This document shows, one piece after another, positions 9,219-18,091 of a stretch of DNA of 64,000 nt. A model generated the notes under the pieces. That model saw nothing but the letters and a program-made list of their open reading frames with translations, was not told the origin of the DNA and searched no databases. Each line of letters opens with the position of its first letter. Within the stretch, counting starts at the first letter, position 1. The DNA comes from Paenibacillus sp. MMS18-CY102. GTDB taxonomy: Bacteria; Bacillota; Bacilli; Paenibacillales; Paenibacillaceae. The translations under genes and the position numbers were made by a program. The DNA lies in assembly GCF_009789195.1 (NCBI RefSeq), contig NZ_WSTC01000022.1:1-64000 (forward strand). Direction: 5' to 3'.

Positions 9219-9953
9219 TTAAACTATAGGCACAGTAGATTGGATTACAATATTGGAATCATAAGGGTTTACAGCTGTCCCTGCTGCTGACTCAAAGTAG
9301 TATCCTACTAAAGTTCCACCAGGAGAATACTTCTTATATTCAAGATTTCCATGTGAACTACCACCTACCGAGTAAGCGGTAATATATGCCGTCGTCTTTG
9401 CTGGGATCACTTGAGAGATACCATAACTAGTTCCTGAGGTAAAGGTTTTAGATATTCCCCATGACCCACCAAGTTCTACTTCTAGTTTTGCCAAAAAACT
9501 AGCTTTTACTTCAGTCCTTCCGGAAATATTTATCCCTACATTCCATTGAGATTCTTTCGAGGTAGTTTGCGAATAATTGGCTGATGCACTTGTTGTGAGG
9601 TTATTCTCAATCCTTACAGTCCCCATATTTTGATAATACCAATTTTTTTGGGCAGCAGAAGATACATAACCATTAAAAATATAAGTAAAGCCATCGATTG
9701 GAACAGAAAAAACAGAAAAGGATCCACTTTTATTTAGTTCGCTCAAAGGTATAACCTGTTTTTTATTTCCATTTAAATCCACTTCCCAAGCTGTAGTTTT
9801 GGGTACGCTAGTCGGAACTACTTGTGCATCAGCTTTCGCTAAAACATCTGTCGGGATGTCTGATTTAGTCTTTGCATATGCACTACCAACAACCGACAAG
9901 CTCAATGCAACTGACAATAAACCAACTTTTCCAATAAAGTTTTTGACCACCAT
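9219..9953 (-). CDS. Secreted beta-rich protein, aerolysin/ETX-MTX2-like candidate
   Basis: A 244-residue exported protein: signal peptide 1-27 (ending in SAYAK), a short linker, then an almost wholly beta region. Residues of about 115-215 alternate Ser/Thr with hydrophobics (NLTTSASANYSQTTSKES, then SGRTEVKASFLAKLEVELG, then TSGTSYGISQVIPAKTTAYI). This Ser/Thr-striped pattern is seen in aerolysin-type pore formers of the ETX/MTX2 group, so a pore-forming or membrane-active role is inferred, not shown. AAAGGAGGAGATA precedes the ATG. It follows a lipoprotein gene by 62 bases on the same strand and may share its transcript. The local DNA is more AT-rich than the neighbours. Confidence 0.6.
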   Translation of the reverse strand: MVVKNFIGKVGLLSVALSLSVVGSAYAKTKSDIPTDVLAKADAQVVPTSVPKTTAWEVDLNGNKKQVIPLSELNKSGSFSVFSVPIDGFTYIFNGYVSSAAQKNWYYQNMGTVRIENNLTTSASANYSQTTSKESQWNVGINISGRTEVKASFLAKLEVELGGSWGISKTFTSGTSYGISQVIPAKTTAYITAYSVGGSSHGNLEYKKYSPGGTLVGYYFESAAGTAVNPYDSNIVIQSTVPIV

Positions 9954-10015
9954 TATCTCCTCCTTTTAACTACATCCAAATACTATCATTAAATCCTGAA
10001 TATTATAACTCTGTA

Positions 10016-10612
10016 TTAAAACTCTACCAATTCCTTTATAATTGCTCTCATAGCGGTTTTAGTCGTTTCTAAATTGGCTTCTCTGTCAGCTAATTGTTGT
10101 ACGGTCACAATTAAGTTTTTATAGCTCAACGTAGCCATATCAAACTGACTAGCTAGTTTTTCGTTTATATTTGCATAATTATTTAACCTTGACCAATCTA
10201 ATAGATCATTTCCAATATAATTTTTATTAAATGAAACTCGAACAATTATCTGTTTGCTCTGAGCTTGATTTTCAAATATGAATATATAAGATGTTGGTTG
10301 AACATTTGCAAAGTCCCTCGATCCGTCTAGGGTTAGATTTTCTCTTTTTTCAAATGTTAAATCTTTTTCAACTATAACAATATTTTTCCCAGATTCCGCT
10401 TTAAGTGTGAATTCAGGTATTATTAAGTTGCTCTGAAAACGATCAGTGAGATCCTTATATTGTGAATAACTCAAAATAGCTTCCCCTGAGTTATTTATAC
10501 CTCCAGCTACTGAAACTTCATTTTCAGAAACGACTTCAGAATGGTTTTGATTAAAACATCCACTTAATAGAAAAAAAAGAGATATAGCAACTATTTTTTT
10601 TATTCTTTTCAT
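10016..10612 (-). CDS. Lipoprotein of unknown function
   Basis: A 198-residue lipoprotein. The start at 10612 is chosen because AGGAGGGAATTT directly precedes it; an ATG at 10660 has no site. A short lysine-rich signal peptide ends in the lipobox LLSGC, so the mature protein would be lipid-anchored outside the membrane. The rest is charged, with no family I know. It lies just upstream of the beta-rich secreted protein. A partial copy of its first 40 residues is at 11065-11280. AT content is higher than in the surrounding metabolic genes, which fits acquisition from elsewhere. Confidence 0.65.
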   Translation of the reverse strand: MKRIKKIVAISLFFLLSGCFNQNHSEVVSENEVSVAGGINNSGEAILSYSQYKDLTDRFQSNLIIPEFTLKAESGKNIVIVEKDLTFEKRENLTLDGSRDFANVQPTSYIFIFENQAQSKQIIVRVSFNKNYIGNDLLDWSRLNNYANINEKLASQFDMATLSYKNLIVTVQQLADREANLETTKTAMRAIIKELVEF

Positions 10613-11064
10613 AAATTCCCTCCTCGTATTACTTAAAGTTTCATATAGGAATGATTTCAAGCAATTTCCTCAGAGCGACACATTGTAACAAACATTTTTG
10701 AGAGAAAAATCGTGCAACTTAAATGCTCCTTCACTGCAATTCTTTAACTCATGCCGTGAGTCAACAACGACCGAGTGTTGCAAAAACACATCATAGACTG
10801 TGCTTCAGAAAATCCCCCATCTCCTCCCCAATATTAATAACCCATTCCTCAATTGCCTTTCGAGAGAGTGTACAGAGAGTGCAAACGTTTGAACAAATAG
10901 GTATCAGAGCTGTTTCAAATGATCCCATTCAAATCTTACAATTTCGCGAATCGAATCACAACATTTTTTGTAAACATTTACTAAGATTTTAACATTAGTA
11001 TAAAATTGGATTATCGTCTAGCACATTTGAAGCACAGCAATTATCTACAATTTACAATGCCCCT
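10613..11064. other. AT-rich non-coding stretch with a cre-like palindrome
   Basis: No gene is supported here. The 15-base string GCAAACGTTTGAACA occurs at about 10877-10891 and again at about 11227-11241; its core CAAACGTTTG is a perfect palindrome resembling a catabolite-responsive element. The stretch probably holds the upstream region of the lipoprotein gene and degraded DNA from the duplication that made the relic at 11065. Confidence 0.4.
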
Positions 11065-11280
11065 TCAACTCTGCCGTCTACACTTACAGGTATACTTGTT
11101 TGAAATAGTAGTTCCATATCCCCTTCTAGCAACTAAAACATCGTTTCCTGAAGCGGCTTCCGAATGGTTTTGATTCGAACATCCACCTAAGACATGGAAA
11201 CTAATTGCATCACTTCTTAAAAATTCGCGCAAACGTTTGAACAGAAGGAAAATACAACATTCTATAACAATCCCATCCAA
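11065..11280 (-). pseudogene. Decayed partial copy of the 10016-10612 lipoprotein gene
   Basis: The translated frame contains GGCSNQNHSEAASGNDVLVA, which aligns with SGCFNQNHSEVVSENEVSVA of the intact lipoprotein, and the DNA around the NQNHSE codons is nearly identical in both. The signal peptide is degraded and the frame ends soon after, so the copy is dead. Its orientation matches the intact gene, which suggests a tandem duplication. Confidence 0.7.
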
Positions 11281-11285
11281 TACCG

Positions 11286-12167
11286 TTAGATCGACACCTC
11301 GAACTCGTTCACGTACACGGCGGTGCCACGGATCGCAATGCCTGTATCGTTGGTGACGGTCACATCGACTCTGCCGTCCCTGCCGATTTCTTGCCCCTGC
11401 TCCACCCGTAGGTGGAGTACCGGGTCCTGGCCGTGCTTGATGTACTTCGCATAATAAGCACCCATGACGCCCGAAGCTGTGCCTGTAACAGGATCTTCGA
11501 CCGTTCCGGAAAACGGGGAGGAGAAGTGGCGAGCATGCATATGTGCGGCGGGATCATAGGTCTCTAGACAAAAAGGATGCAGCGATGCGCGCGGCATCTC
11601 TTCCAACACACTTGGGAAAAGCTCATTACGGGGTTTCATTCGCTCGCAAACAGCCAGCCCCTTAACGGGAATGATTAGCGTCCAAGTCCCTGTACTGCCA
11701 TATACCACCGGCAATTCAGCCGAAATATCGTCCTGAGCAATGCCCATGGCGTAAGCCAATTGCTCCAGCGACCCATTAAACGGTTCGAATTGCGAAGCTG
11801 CTTGCTGCATCGTAATGAGCAAACCTCCCTCTCGTTCATCCAGCTGTATAGACAAAATGCCCGCTTTTGTTTCGATCGTAAGCGTTTCCCGATTGCCCAG
11901 CAGCCCTCTGGTCTTCAAAGCGTAGATCGTTGCCATTGTGGCATGCCCGCAGAGATTAATTTCATGTCCCGGCGTAAAGAAGCGGATGCGCAGGTCAGCT
12001 TGTTCGGACGGCAAAGGAAAAGCAGTCTCGTTAAACCCTACAGCCGCCGCTACTTGCAGCATCTGCTCCTCCGTCAGGCTTCCCCCCTCCAAAACGACAC
12101 CCGCCGGGTTCCCTTTGTTCGGGATGCTGCTGAATGCATCATAGTGGTATACCTTAACAGCGGCCAT
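11286..12167 (-). CDS. PhzF family isomerase/epimerase
   Basis: A 293-residue protein of the PhzF family, with a diaminopimelate epimerase-like double fold. The family signature is clear: GNPAGV near residue 18, the catalytic Glu in GFNETAFP near 47, [10 protein letters not shown] near 73 and DPVTGTASG near 220. PhzF itself isomerises dihydro-3-hydroxyanthranilate in phenazine synthesis; most homologues, including this isolated one, have unknown substrates and no phenazine genes nearby. GGAGGG lies six bases before the ATG. A GNAT gene lies 26 bases upstream on the same strand. Confidence 0.85.
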   Translation of the reverse strand: MAAVKVYHYDAFSSIPNKGNPAGVVLEGGSLTEEQMLQVAAAVGFNETAFPLPSEQADLRIRFFTPGHEINLCGHATMATIYALKTRGLLGNRETLTIETKAGILSIQLDEREGGLLITMQQAASQFEPFNGSLEQLAYAMGIAQDDISAELPVVYGSTGTWTLIIPVKGLAVCERMKPRNELFPSVLEEMPRASLHPFCLETYDPAAHMHARHFSSPFSGTVEDPVTGTASGVMGAYYAKYIKHGQDPVLHLRVEQGQEIGRDGRVDVTVTNDTGIAIRGTAVYVNEFEVSI

Positions 12168-12193
12168 ATGTATCCCTCCATGCTAGTGCCAAC

Positions 12194-12637
12194 TTACTTC
12201 ACGTCCTTAGCCAGGAACATAATTCTCGAAATCTCCTCGAACCCGTATTTCTTATAAAAGAATTCAGCCGACATGCCGCGGTCCGTCAGCAAAGCAAGGT
12301 TGCGGACATCTTCTTCCTTCATTACCTGCTCAAGATACTGCATTAAGCTAGTTCCGATGCCTGACCGCTGCTTATCCGTCCGGACGCACATCTCATTAAT
12401 GAAAAACTCGTCTCCCTGCCACCATTTCTTCACGCTGCCGAATATGAAGCCTTGAATGGCATCCCCTTGTACGGCCACTATTCCTTTGAATCTCGGCATA
12501 TTCGTAAAATCCGTTAAATACTCCGTTACCCGCTCCTCGGTCCACTCGTCATTCCATGGCTCGGCATTAAATACATCCCTGTACAGGCGAATACAGCCCT
12601 GAAGGTCCTCAGGCGCGAGGCTCCTGACACTAATCAC
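12194..12637 (-). CDS. GNAT family N-acetyltransferase
   Basis: A 147-residue GNAT protein with the acetyl-CoA loop RSGIGTSLM near residue 92 and the C-terminal FYKKYGF motif. The start is GTG, preceded by GGGGGGG. It is probably cotranscribed with the downstream PhzF gene. The substrate is unknown. The 213 bases upstream of it contain no gene. Confidence 0.8.
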   Translation of the reverse strand: MISVRSLAPEDLQGCIRLYRDVFNAEPWNDEWTEERVTEYLTDFTNMPRFKGIVAVQGDAIQGFIFGSVKKWWQGDEFFINEMCVRTDKQRSGIGTSLMQYLEQVMKEEDVRNLALLTDRGMSAEFFYKKYGFEEISRIMFLAKDVK

Positions 12638-12830
12638 AAGTAATCCCCCCCAATTTTTTCTAATTCGAATTATAACTAGAAATTAGGCGATTAGCTATAC
12701 ATAGCCTTAGGGGGATGCCCTGACATGCATTAACTTTCGTTTCATCTACTGCCCCCCGCTTCCCTCAATCACCTACTTTTTACCATATATTCACGATTGA
12801 CTCGGTTAAAAAGGAGTTCCTATGAAAAAA

Positions 12831-12869
12831 AGCCGATCAGCCACTCCTCATCAGAGCGCGCTACCGGCT
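12831..12869 (-). terminator. Terminator overlapping the end of the GGDEF gene
   Basis: The arms AGCCG...CGGCT span the stop codon and are followed on the minus strand by a T7 run. The inner pairing is imperfect. Confidence 0.55.
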
Positions 12870-14428
12870 TTGCTATATAACTTATGTAGACTAACCCGAT
12901 TCCGCCCATCACGTTTGGATGTGTACAACGCCTCATCGGCTTTGCTAAGCAGCATCTCCAATGTTTCATCGTGATGTCCCGTAACGTGGGCAATGCCGAA
13001 GCTTGCGGTTACCGTTAACGAGCCTTTGGGCGTCAGCAGGAGCGCATGCTCCATCGCTGCGCGCAGCCGCTCGGCTATTGCGTAAGCTCCCTGATCGGTA
13101 ACGAATGGCAGTGCCAGTACAAACTCCTCCCCGCCATAGCGCCCGAATAGGGCATCCTCTGGCAGAAGTTCTTTGCAAACGGAGACGACATGGACGATCA
13201 TCCGGTCCCCCGTCTCATGGCCGTACGTGTCATTCACCCGCTTGAAGAAATCGATATCGAACAAAATAACCCCGAAAGGCATTTCCAGCTCCCGAGATTG
13301 TTCAAGCATTCCTCGGCCAAGCTGGATAAACTGCGTACGGTTCAATATCTGCGTGAGCCCGTCGTAATAGGCTTGATGCTCCAGCTCTTGCTGCAGCCGC
13401 TTCAGCTCCGTTACATTAATGAGCATCAGCAAGCTGCCTGCATGCTCCCCATTTTGATGCCGAAGTATAGAAGACCGCACCTCATATACCTTCTCCACGC
13501 CATCGGACGTCCACGTTAGCTCATCGACGCTGCCGTCTTGGTCACGTTTCAGAGGGAATGACTCCCCCGTCAGCTCCAGCCACACCTCATCCAGCTGTTG
13601 GCCGATCATGGACTGGCGCAGGGAAGGAATCATCACGCTGACGGTCCGGTTATAGTCAACGAGCCGCTCCGACGAATCCAAGACGATGAAGCCCTCTCCC
13701 ATACTGTCGAAAATCGATTCCTTCGCAACCGGAATAACGGTAAGCATGCGAGTAGAGAAAATCGCCCAAATATACAGCACAGACGACATACATATGCTGA
13801 GCGGAACCGGATCTAGGCCAGTCGGCGTTAGGCCAAGGCGATAGGCAATGCCTGCTATCATCGGCACTAATAATCCGCCCATCAAGATGGCCAGCTCCCG
13901 CCGGAACGCCCGCCCCGTTTGCTTCCAACGGCTCAGCAATAAAGCGATACTCGCCACTGTACAGATGATCATATAGAAATCGTGCAAGATGTACCATTGC
14001 CCCATCTCGATCATAAGTACGTGGGGCGTAACGCCTTCCTCAAACTTGAACACGCGGTAATACATGTGATGATAACGGCTCGTCGACACCATTATCCACG
14101 TAATGGCAGGAATAATGAAAAGGGCCACTGTAGCGATGCGCGATATCCTTCGTCCGAGATATTGCAGAACGAGGATTAAAGCCAGAGGCGAGAACGTACA
14201 AATGCCGATATATTCAATCATGATGTACGATCTGACTTGTTCGAGCGTGCTGCTGCCTAACTCGAAGGTGTATCCGAAGCAATAAATCGATAAGGCCAAC
14301 GTGTACAAAATAAACGTGCGGGAAGCAGCCGACTCCCTTCTCCGCGTGAATACATAAAAGCATAAAAACAAGTTAAATACGCCGGATATCCCGACCAATG
14401 TAATGTACGTCGCAATTTGCGAACCCAA
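12851..14428 (-). CDS. Membrane diguanylate cyclase: 7TM histidine-kinase-N, PAS, GGDEF
   Basis: A 525-residue signalling protein. Seven to eight hydrophobic segments in residues 1-220 match the histidine-kinase N-terminal 7TM sensor. A PAS-like region of about 230-330 follows (DSMGEGFIVLDSSERLVDYN), then a GGDEF domain with the active-site loop GRYGGEEF near 430-437. The GGEEF signature predicts synthesis of cyclic di-GMP. The RxxD inhibitory site normally found just before it is not evident (PEDALFG occupies that place), so product inhibition may be lacking. The start is a TTG with only a weak upstream site and could be off by a few codons. It is monocistronic. Confidence 0.85.
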   Translation of the reverse strand: MGSQIATYITLVGISGVFNLFLCFYVFTRRRESAASRTFILYTLALSIYCFGYTFELGSSTLEQVRSYIMIEYIGICTFSPLALILVLQYLGRRISRIATVALFIIPAITWIMVSTSRYHHMYYRVFKFEEGVTPHVLMIEMGQWYILHDFYMIICTVASIALLLSRWKQTGRAFRRELAILMGGLLVPMIAGIAYRLGLTPTGLDPVPLSICMSSVLYIWAIFSTRMLTVIPVAKESIFDSMGEGFIVLDSSERLVDYNRTVSVMIPSLRQSMIGQQLDEVWLELTGESFPLKRDQDGSVDELTWTSDGVEKVYEVRSSILRHQNGEHAGSLLMLINVTELKRLQQELEHQAYYDGLTQILNRTQFIQLGRGMLEQSRELEMPFGVILFDIDFFKRVNDTYGHETGDRMIVHVVSVCKELLPEDALFGRYGGEEFVLALPFVTDQGAYAIAERLRAAMEHALLLTPKGSLTVTASFGIAHVTGHHDETLEMLLSKADEALYTSKRDGRNRVSLHKLYSKAGSAL

Positions 14429-14506
14429 TGTTGCCGCCTGCCTTCAATATTCTTATGCAATTTATGGTAACATATTTAATTCAGCATTGAATAGCGGCAA
14501 AAAAAC

Positions 14507-14545
14507 GACAGATCGTAAGGCTCAAATAGAGCCGCACGATCTGTC
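14507..14545 (-). terminator. Terminator of the 14578-15015 gene
   Basis: The arms GACAGATCGT and ACGATCTGTC have an inner GGCTC/GAGCC stem, with a T7 run on the minus strand. Confidence 0.85.
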
Positions 14546-14577
14546 ATCGTTACGGTATTGGTCGCTATAAGTACAGC

Positions 14578-15015
14578 TTACCCTGTGTATGCAGAAGCAT
14601 TAAAGCTTTCCGGTCCCGCCCGCAATATGGTATCCATATCAACAGCTGCATAGAGCGTATAGACAAGCACGCCGGTGCTTGGGGCAGGGACATTATAATC
14701 AGATGCGGCCAGTGGAATGAGCTGATTTCCGGCAACCCCCGCGCTATAGGTTTGTGACGACTGGTACACGATCGGATCGCTGGCCAGAGTACCTTTTACG
14801 ATAAATAAGGTTACCTGCAATAGCTTGATGGGCTCCTCTGGAAGCTCGATGCCGACGATTCCGTCGAACGATACGCGAATAATGCCAGTTGTTTCAGGCG
14901 GAACGTTCAAGCCTACCTGGCCGATCAGCACAGGCTCATTCTTCGGATACGTGGATGGCGCGAGCAAGGGCACATTGATGTTCATGGATGTTCTTGCGTC
15001 TAGTAGCGTACCCAT
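14578..15015 (-). CDS. Small beta-rich protein of unknown function
   Basis: A 145-residue protein with no signal peptide and no lysine-rich helices; Val, Thr and Pro are frequent, and stretches such as TGIIRVSFDGIVGIELPE and TGVLVYTLYAAVD suggest a jelly-roll-like beta fold. Similar short beta proteins are found in spore coats and exosporium of bacilli, but that is only a resemblance. I chose the ATG at 15015 because GGAGGTGATC lies directly upstream. It is 66 bases downstream of the chemotaxis receptor gene and has its own terminator. Confidence 0.6.
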   Translation of the reverse strand: MGTLLDARTSMNINVPLLAPSTYPKNEPVLIGQVGLNVPPETTGIIRVSFDGIVGIELPEEPIKLLQVTLFIVKGTLASDPIVYQSSQTYSAGVAGNQLIPLAASDYNVPAPSTGVLVYTLYAAVDMDTILRAGPESFNASAYTG

Positions 15016-15081
15016 CGCGATCACCTCCTCTTATTAGCTAGATGATCCATCGTATGCTTGTCTTGTGCAATTGGTACGGGC

Positions 15082-16830
15082 CTAAACCTTAAATCTGCCC
15101 ACTGCTGCCCGAAGCTCGGTAGCCAGCGAGCGAAGCTGCTCCGACGCGCCCACCACTTCTTCGACAGAAGCAAGCTGCTCCTCGGATGCGGCAGCAACCT
15201 CTTGCGAGTGCGATGCAGAGCCCTCCGCCATCCGCTCCAATTCATCTAACGAAGCTGCGATTTCCTCGCTGCCTGCGGACATTTGCTCCGATGCGGCCGA
15301 TACCTCTTGCACTTGCTCGGATACTTGCTTGACGGAAGCCAGAATGGCGCGGAATGACTCGCCGGTCTCGCCAGCCAGCTTTGTGCCTGCCTGAGCTTCC
15401 TCCGTTGTCGACGCCAGTGAGCCCGCAACCTCGCGGGACCGCTCGCCAATCGTATGAAGGATCGACGTAATTTCATCCGAAGACTCCTTCGACCGTTCCG
15501 CCAGCTTCCGAATTTCCTGCGCAACAACGCCGAAGCCCTTGCCGTGCTCACCCGCCCGCGCCGCTTCAATCGAAGCATTAAGGGCGAGCAGGTTCGTCTG
15601 GTTAGCCACTTCCGATATATGGGACAAAATATCTTCGATGCGAACATTCGATTGGTTCAACTCACTCATCGCATCAGCAGCATTATGGACATGCTCTTCA
15701 ATCGTCATCATCTGCTGAATCGTCCGGTCAATAATGACCTCGCCATTCTCAGCAAGCACCGATGTATCGGATGCCAGATCGGATACAACCGTTGCGGAAT
15801 CCGCGATCCGCTGGATGCCGATGACCATCTCCTCCATCGCGCGTTGGCATTCCTGCGAGCTAATAAGCTGCGTTTCGCTCCCCGTCGCAACATGCTGAAT
15901 GGCCTCGGTAATCTCATGCGTAGCTGAAGCCGTCTGCGAAGCAGCATCCTTTAAGCTGCCGGACGACTCCGATACTTCCCGCGACGTTCGTTCAATCTGG
16001 ATCGTTAATTCGCGCAAGCTTGCAATCATCTCGTTGAAAGAGCTTGCGGCTTGGCCGATTTCATTGCTGTTGGTAACCGGGACTTGCACCATCAGATTCC
16101 CTTGTGCTGCCTCCTTGGCTGTTGCCGCGAGTACACGAAGCGGCTTCAAGGCGATACGCGTCAGCAGCACGATCAGTGCAATGCCGATAAGATCGATGAT
16201 GACTCCGACAGCGATTGTCTTCCATAGCATCTTATTCATTTTGGCCTCAACCTTGCCGTAGTTGAAATCCAAGCCGAATACGGCAGCTGTCTTCCCGTCC
16301 TCGCCCTTAATTTGCGCCATGTAAGTGATCCATCGGCCAAATTCATCCTCGTACACCGCCGTTAGGCCATCATTATCCTTCTTCGCCTCTTCGAAGCCTT
16401 TCAGCATAGCGTCAATGATTTGAAAATCGTCACCGGGGGCACTTCCTGCTTTAATGAGGCTTTCACTTACTTGCAAATTTCGGAGGTACGCCTTGCCATC
16501 CTTATTAATGATTTCAGGCGTTATGTAATAGGCGTTCGTAATCAGGTCGTCATCCGTCATTTTGTCGAGCAGCTTCTTGAGAATTAACATCTCATCGGCA
16601 GGGGCTTCTTTCCCCGCTCCAATCGCCGCTCCTGTTATGCTAATCAAATTATTGTTTGCTTGCGCTTGTTCCTTCAGCTTGAATCCCACTTGCTCAAATT
16701 CATTATACGCCGCCTGTCTCTCCGCATTATACATAAGGGAAGTCATGACCCCTACCAGAACTAAGAGCAGCAGGGAAATCATAATGGAGCTTGTGAATAC
16801 GAGACTTCTTCGTTTCAACCATCCGAACAA
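15082..16830 (-). CDS. Methyl-accepting chemotaxis protein
   Basis: A 582-residue transmembrane chemoreceptor. One membrane helix lies at about 10-35 and a second near 205-228; between them is an extracellular sensor region of about 170 residues, probably Cache-like. A HAMP domain (about 230-285) and a long signalling coiled coil follow, with the highly conserved hairpin tip [19 protein letters not shown]. The ligand cannot be told. I prefer the TTG at 16830 because GAGGTG lies six bases upstream; the frame extends three codons further to a GTG that overlaps this site. Confidence 0.9.
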   Translation of the reverse strand: MFGWLKRRSLVFTSSIMISLLLLVLVGVMTSLMYNAERQAAYNEFEQVGFKLKEQAQANNNLISITGAAIGAGKEAPADEMLILKKLLDKMTDDDLITNAYYITPEIINKDGKAYLRNLQVSESLIKAGSAPGDDFQIIDAMLKGFEEAKKDNDGLTAVYEDEFGRWITYMAQIKGEDGKTAAVFGLDFNYGKVEAKMNKMLWKTIAVGVIIDLIGIALIVLLTRIALKPLRVLAATAKEAAQGNLMVQVPVTNSNEIGQAASSFNEMIASLRELTIQIERTSREVSESSGSLKDAASQTASATHEITEAIQHVATGSETQLISSQECQRAMEEMVIGIQRIADSATVVSDLASDTSVLAENGEVIIDRTIQQMMTIEEHVHNAADAMSELNQSNVRIEDILSHISEVANQTNLLALNASIEAARAGEHGKGFGVVAQEIRKLAERSKESSDEITSILHTIGERSREVAGSLASTTEEAQAGTKLAGETGESFRAILASVKQVSEQVQEVSAASEQMSAGSEEIAASLDELERMAEGSASHSQEVAAASEEQLASVEEVVGASEQLRSLATELRAAVGRFKV

Positions 16831-16968
16831 CGCTAACACCTCACGACTTTAGTTTTATAGCCATTATAAGGAATAAGTATTAGCATTTTATGTGGTTAAA
16901 CGTTTGGAATTCGTTAAGATGAGGGCGGGAAGCAATCGAATATATGGCAAAAAGGGCTGAAGAACACC

Positions 16969-17223
16969 CATTGCAGTTCATGCAATGACCTCTCCAGCCC
17001 TCAACCTCCGCACGCCATCCCATTGCATACTATACAACGCCAACTGGTGCACAGCATGCTTTTGGGACAAAATAAGGTCTTTCGCGCCGTTCCCGTTGCA
17101 CGTTTTGCAATGAGAGGTTACTTTCAACGCCGCATCGGCGTCCCTCATTGCACGTTCTGCAATGGGGCTTGCCCCGCCCAGCGTTGCGCTTGCCGCGACG
17201 ATCCCATTGCTGTTCATGCAGGC
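16969..17223. repeat. Array of five 19-bp palindromes (CATTGCA-N5-TGCAATG)
   Basis: Five copies lie at 16969-16987, 17021-17039, 17094-17112, 17146-17164 and 17205-17223. Copies 1 and 4 have perfect seven-base arms; the others carry one to three changes, several of them compensatory or confined to one arm. Start-to-start distances are 52, 73, 52 and 59 bases. The array fills the DNA between the stop of the membrane protein at 17233 and the promoter region of the chemoreceptor. The surrounding spacers are unrelated to each other. Confidence 0.75.
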
Positions 17224-17232
17224 GTTCTCTCT

Positions 17233-17769
17233 TCACGCCTTCGCCTTGCGCGGCCACAGGCTGAAACTAAAGCTATAAAGAAAATCGATGCCGACGATGT
17301 ATGACCATACTTCGATTACACGGCGCAGATCATTCGTCCGGCTCGCATCGCCTACGAACCAGATCATGCTAACCAGCAAGAAACATCCAATCGCCCATGC
17401 GACCAAATGCAGCGCCCACATGCGCCGCTCATAGGCAGCATGCTCCGTACCATGTTTGGGCTTAGGAGCCGGTTTCGGACCGCCCGCGAACCTATACGCA
17501 AACCGAGCGTCCGCCCATCGGACCATCTTATGCCCGAAGGCTACCGACACGCCAATATAAATAGCCGCCAGCCCGTGAACGGCCGTCGCAATCGCTCCAC
17601 CGCGCAGATCCATAGCCGTCGCAACAATCAGGACCAGATCAACGATTGGCGTACCAATGAGAAGCGCCGCGCCAACTTTCTTCATCCGGAGCAAATACCG
17701 GCAAGCGAGCCCTGCGAGCACCAACACCCAGAACCCAATCTCACAACCAATAATAAAAGCGGTGATCAT
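17233..17769 (-). CDS. Four- to five-helix membrane protein, YmcC-like, unknown
   Basis: A 178-residue integral membrane protein. Hydrophobic helices lie near 4-24, 33-52, 58-78, 117-140 and 150-168, with a Pro/Lys-rich cytoplasmic loop (GGPKPAPKPKHG) in the middle. It resembles the uncharacterised bacillar YmcC proteins; no catalytic motif is seen. AAGGAGTG lies eight bases before the ATG. It stands alone. Its stop is ten bases from the last palindrome of the array described above. Confidence 0.6.
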   Translation of the reverse strand: MITAFIIGCEIGFWVLVLAGLACRYLLRMKKVGAALLIGTPIVDLVLIVATAMDLRGGAIATAVHGLAAIYIGVSVAFGHKMVRWADARFAYRFAGGPKPAPKPKHGTEHAAYERRMWALHLVAWAIGCFLLVSMIWFVGDASRTNDLRRVIEVWSYIVGIDFLYSFSFSLWPRKAKA

Positions 17770-17800
17770 GCCTGCACTCCTTTATTAGAACGATATTAAG

Positions 17801-18034
17801 CTACCACCGGCTCATTGCCGTCATTCGCCACACATTCGTTACCTTCTCCACCTGATAAGACCATTTTCCCTTCACCGTGCGTACCTTAACACGGTCAATT
17901 GCATAGGCAATCCCGAATTGTTCTTTGGTGCCCGCAGCATATACGGACTTAGCGAACTGCCACTGCTGTTTCTCGATGGCGCTGCCCAACTTTCCATGCT
18001 GGTGTACGTACGTTTCGATTCTCTCACAAACCTA
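17801..18034 (-). pseudogene. Internally deleted paralogue of the 3062-4339 gene
   Basis: The last 60 residues (GSAIEKQQWQFAKSVYAAG... to ...WRMTAMSRW) match the C-terminus of the protein at 3062-4339 (GSAIDKQQRQFAKKMYAAG... to ...WRFTNMSRW), except that about 22 residues between 'DR' and 'VK' are missing. Just upstream, CGATTCTCTCACAAA corresponds to CGATTCTCTCATAAA in the 5' flank of the intact gene. So a deletion has joined the 5' flank to the 3' end of a second copy, removing about 1.1 kb. A frame without a good start runs from a stop at 18032-18034. Confidence 0.75.
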
Positions 18035-18091
18035 GAATATTGTATATATTAGGGAATCTAGTAGAAGCTTTGGACGCCATCTAAGCCCGTT

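Noticed and set aside
10723-10992. 89-residue plus-strand frame in the AT-rich gap
   Set aside because: No ribosome site, no recognisable motif, and the DNA shows relic features of the duplicated lipoprotein region.
12822-12980. Short plus-strand frame starting at ATG 12822 after AAGGAG
   Set aside because: Despite a good-looking site it runs antisense into the 3' end of the GGDEF gene and its first part is the terminator stem; the peptide has no known motif.
16969-17223. CRISPR-like repeat-spacer array
   Set aside because: Repeats are short, imperfect palindromes and the spacers have unequal lengths (33, 54, 33, 40); no cas gene is near.
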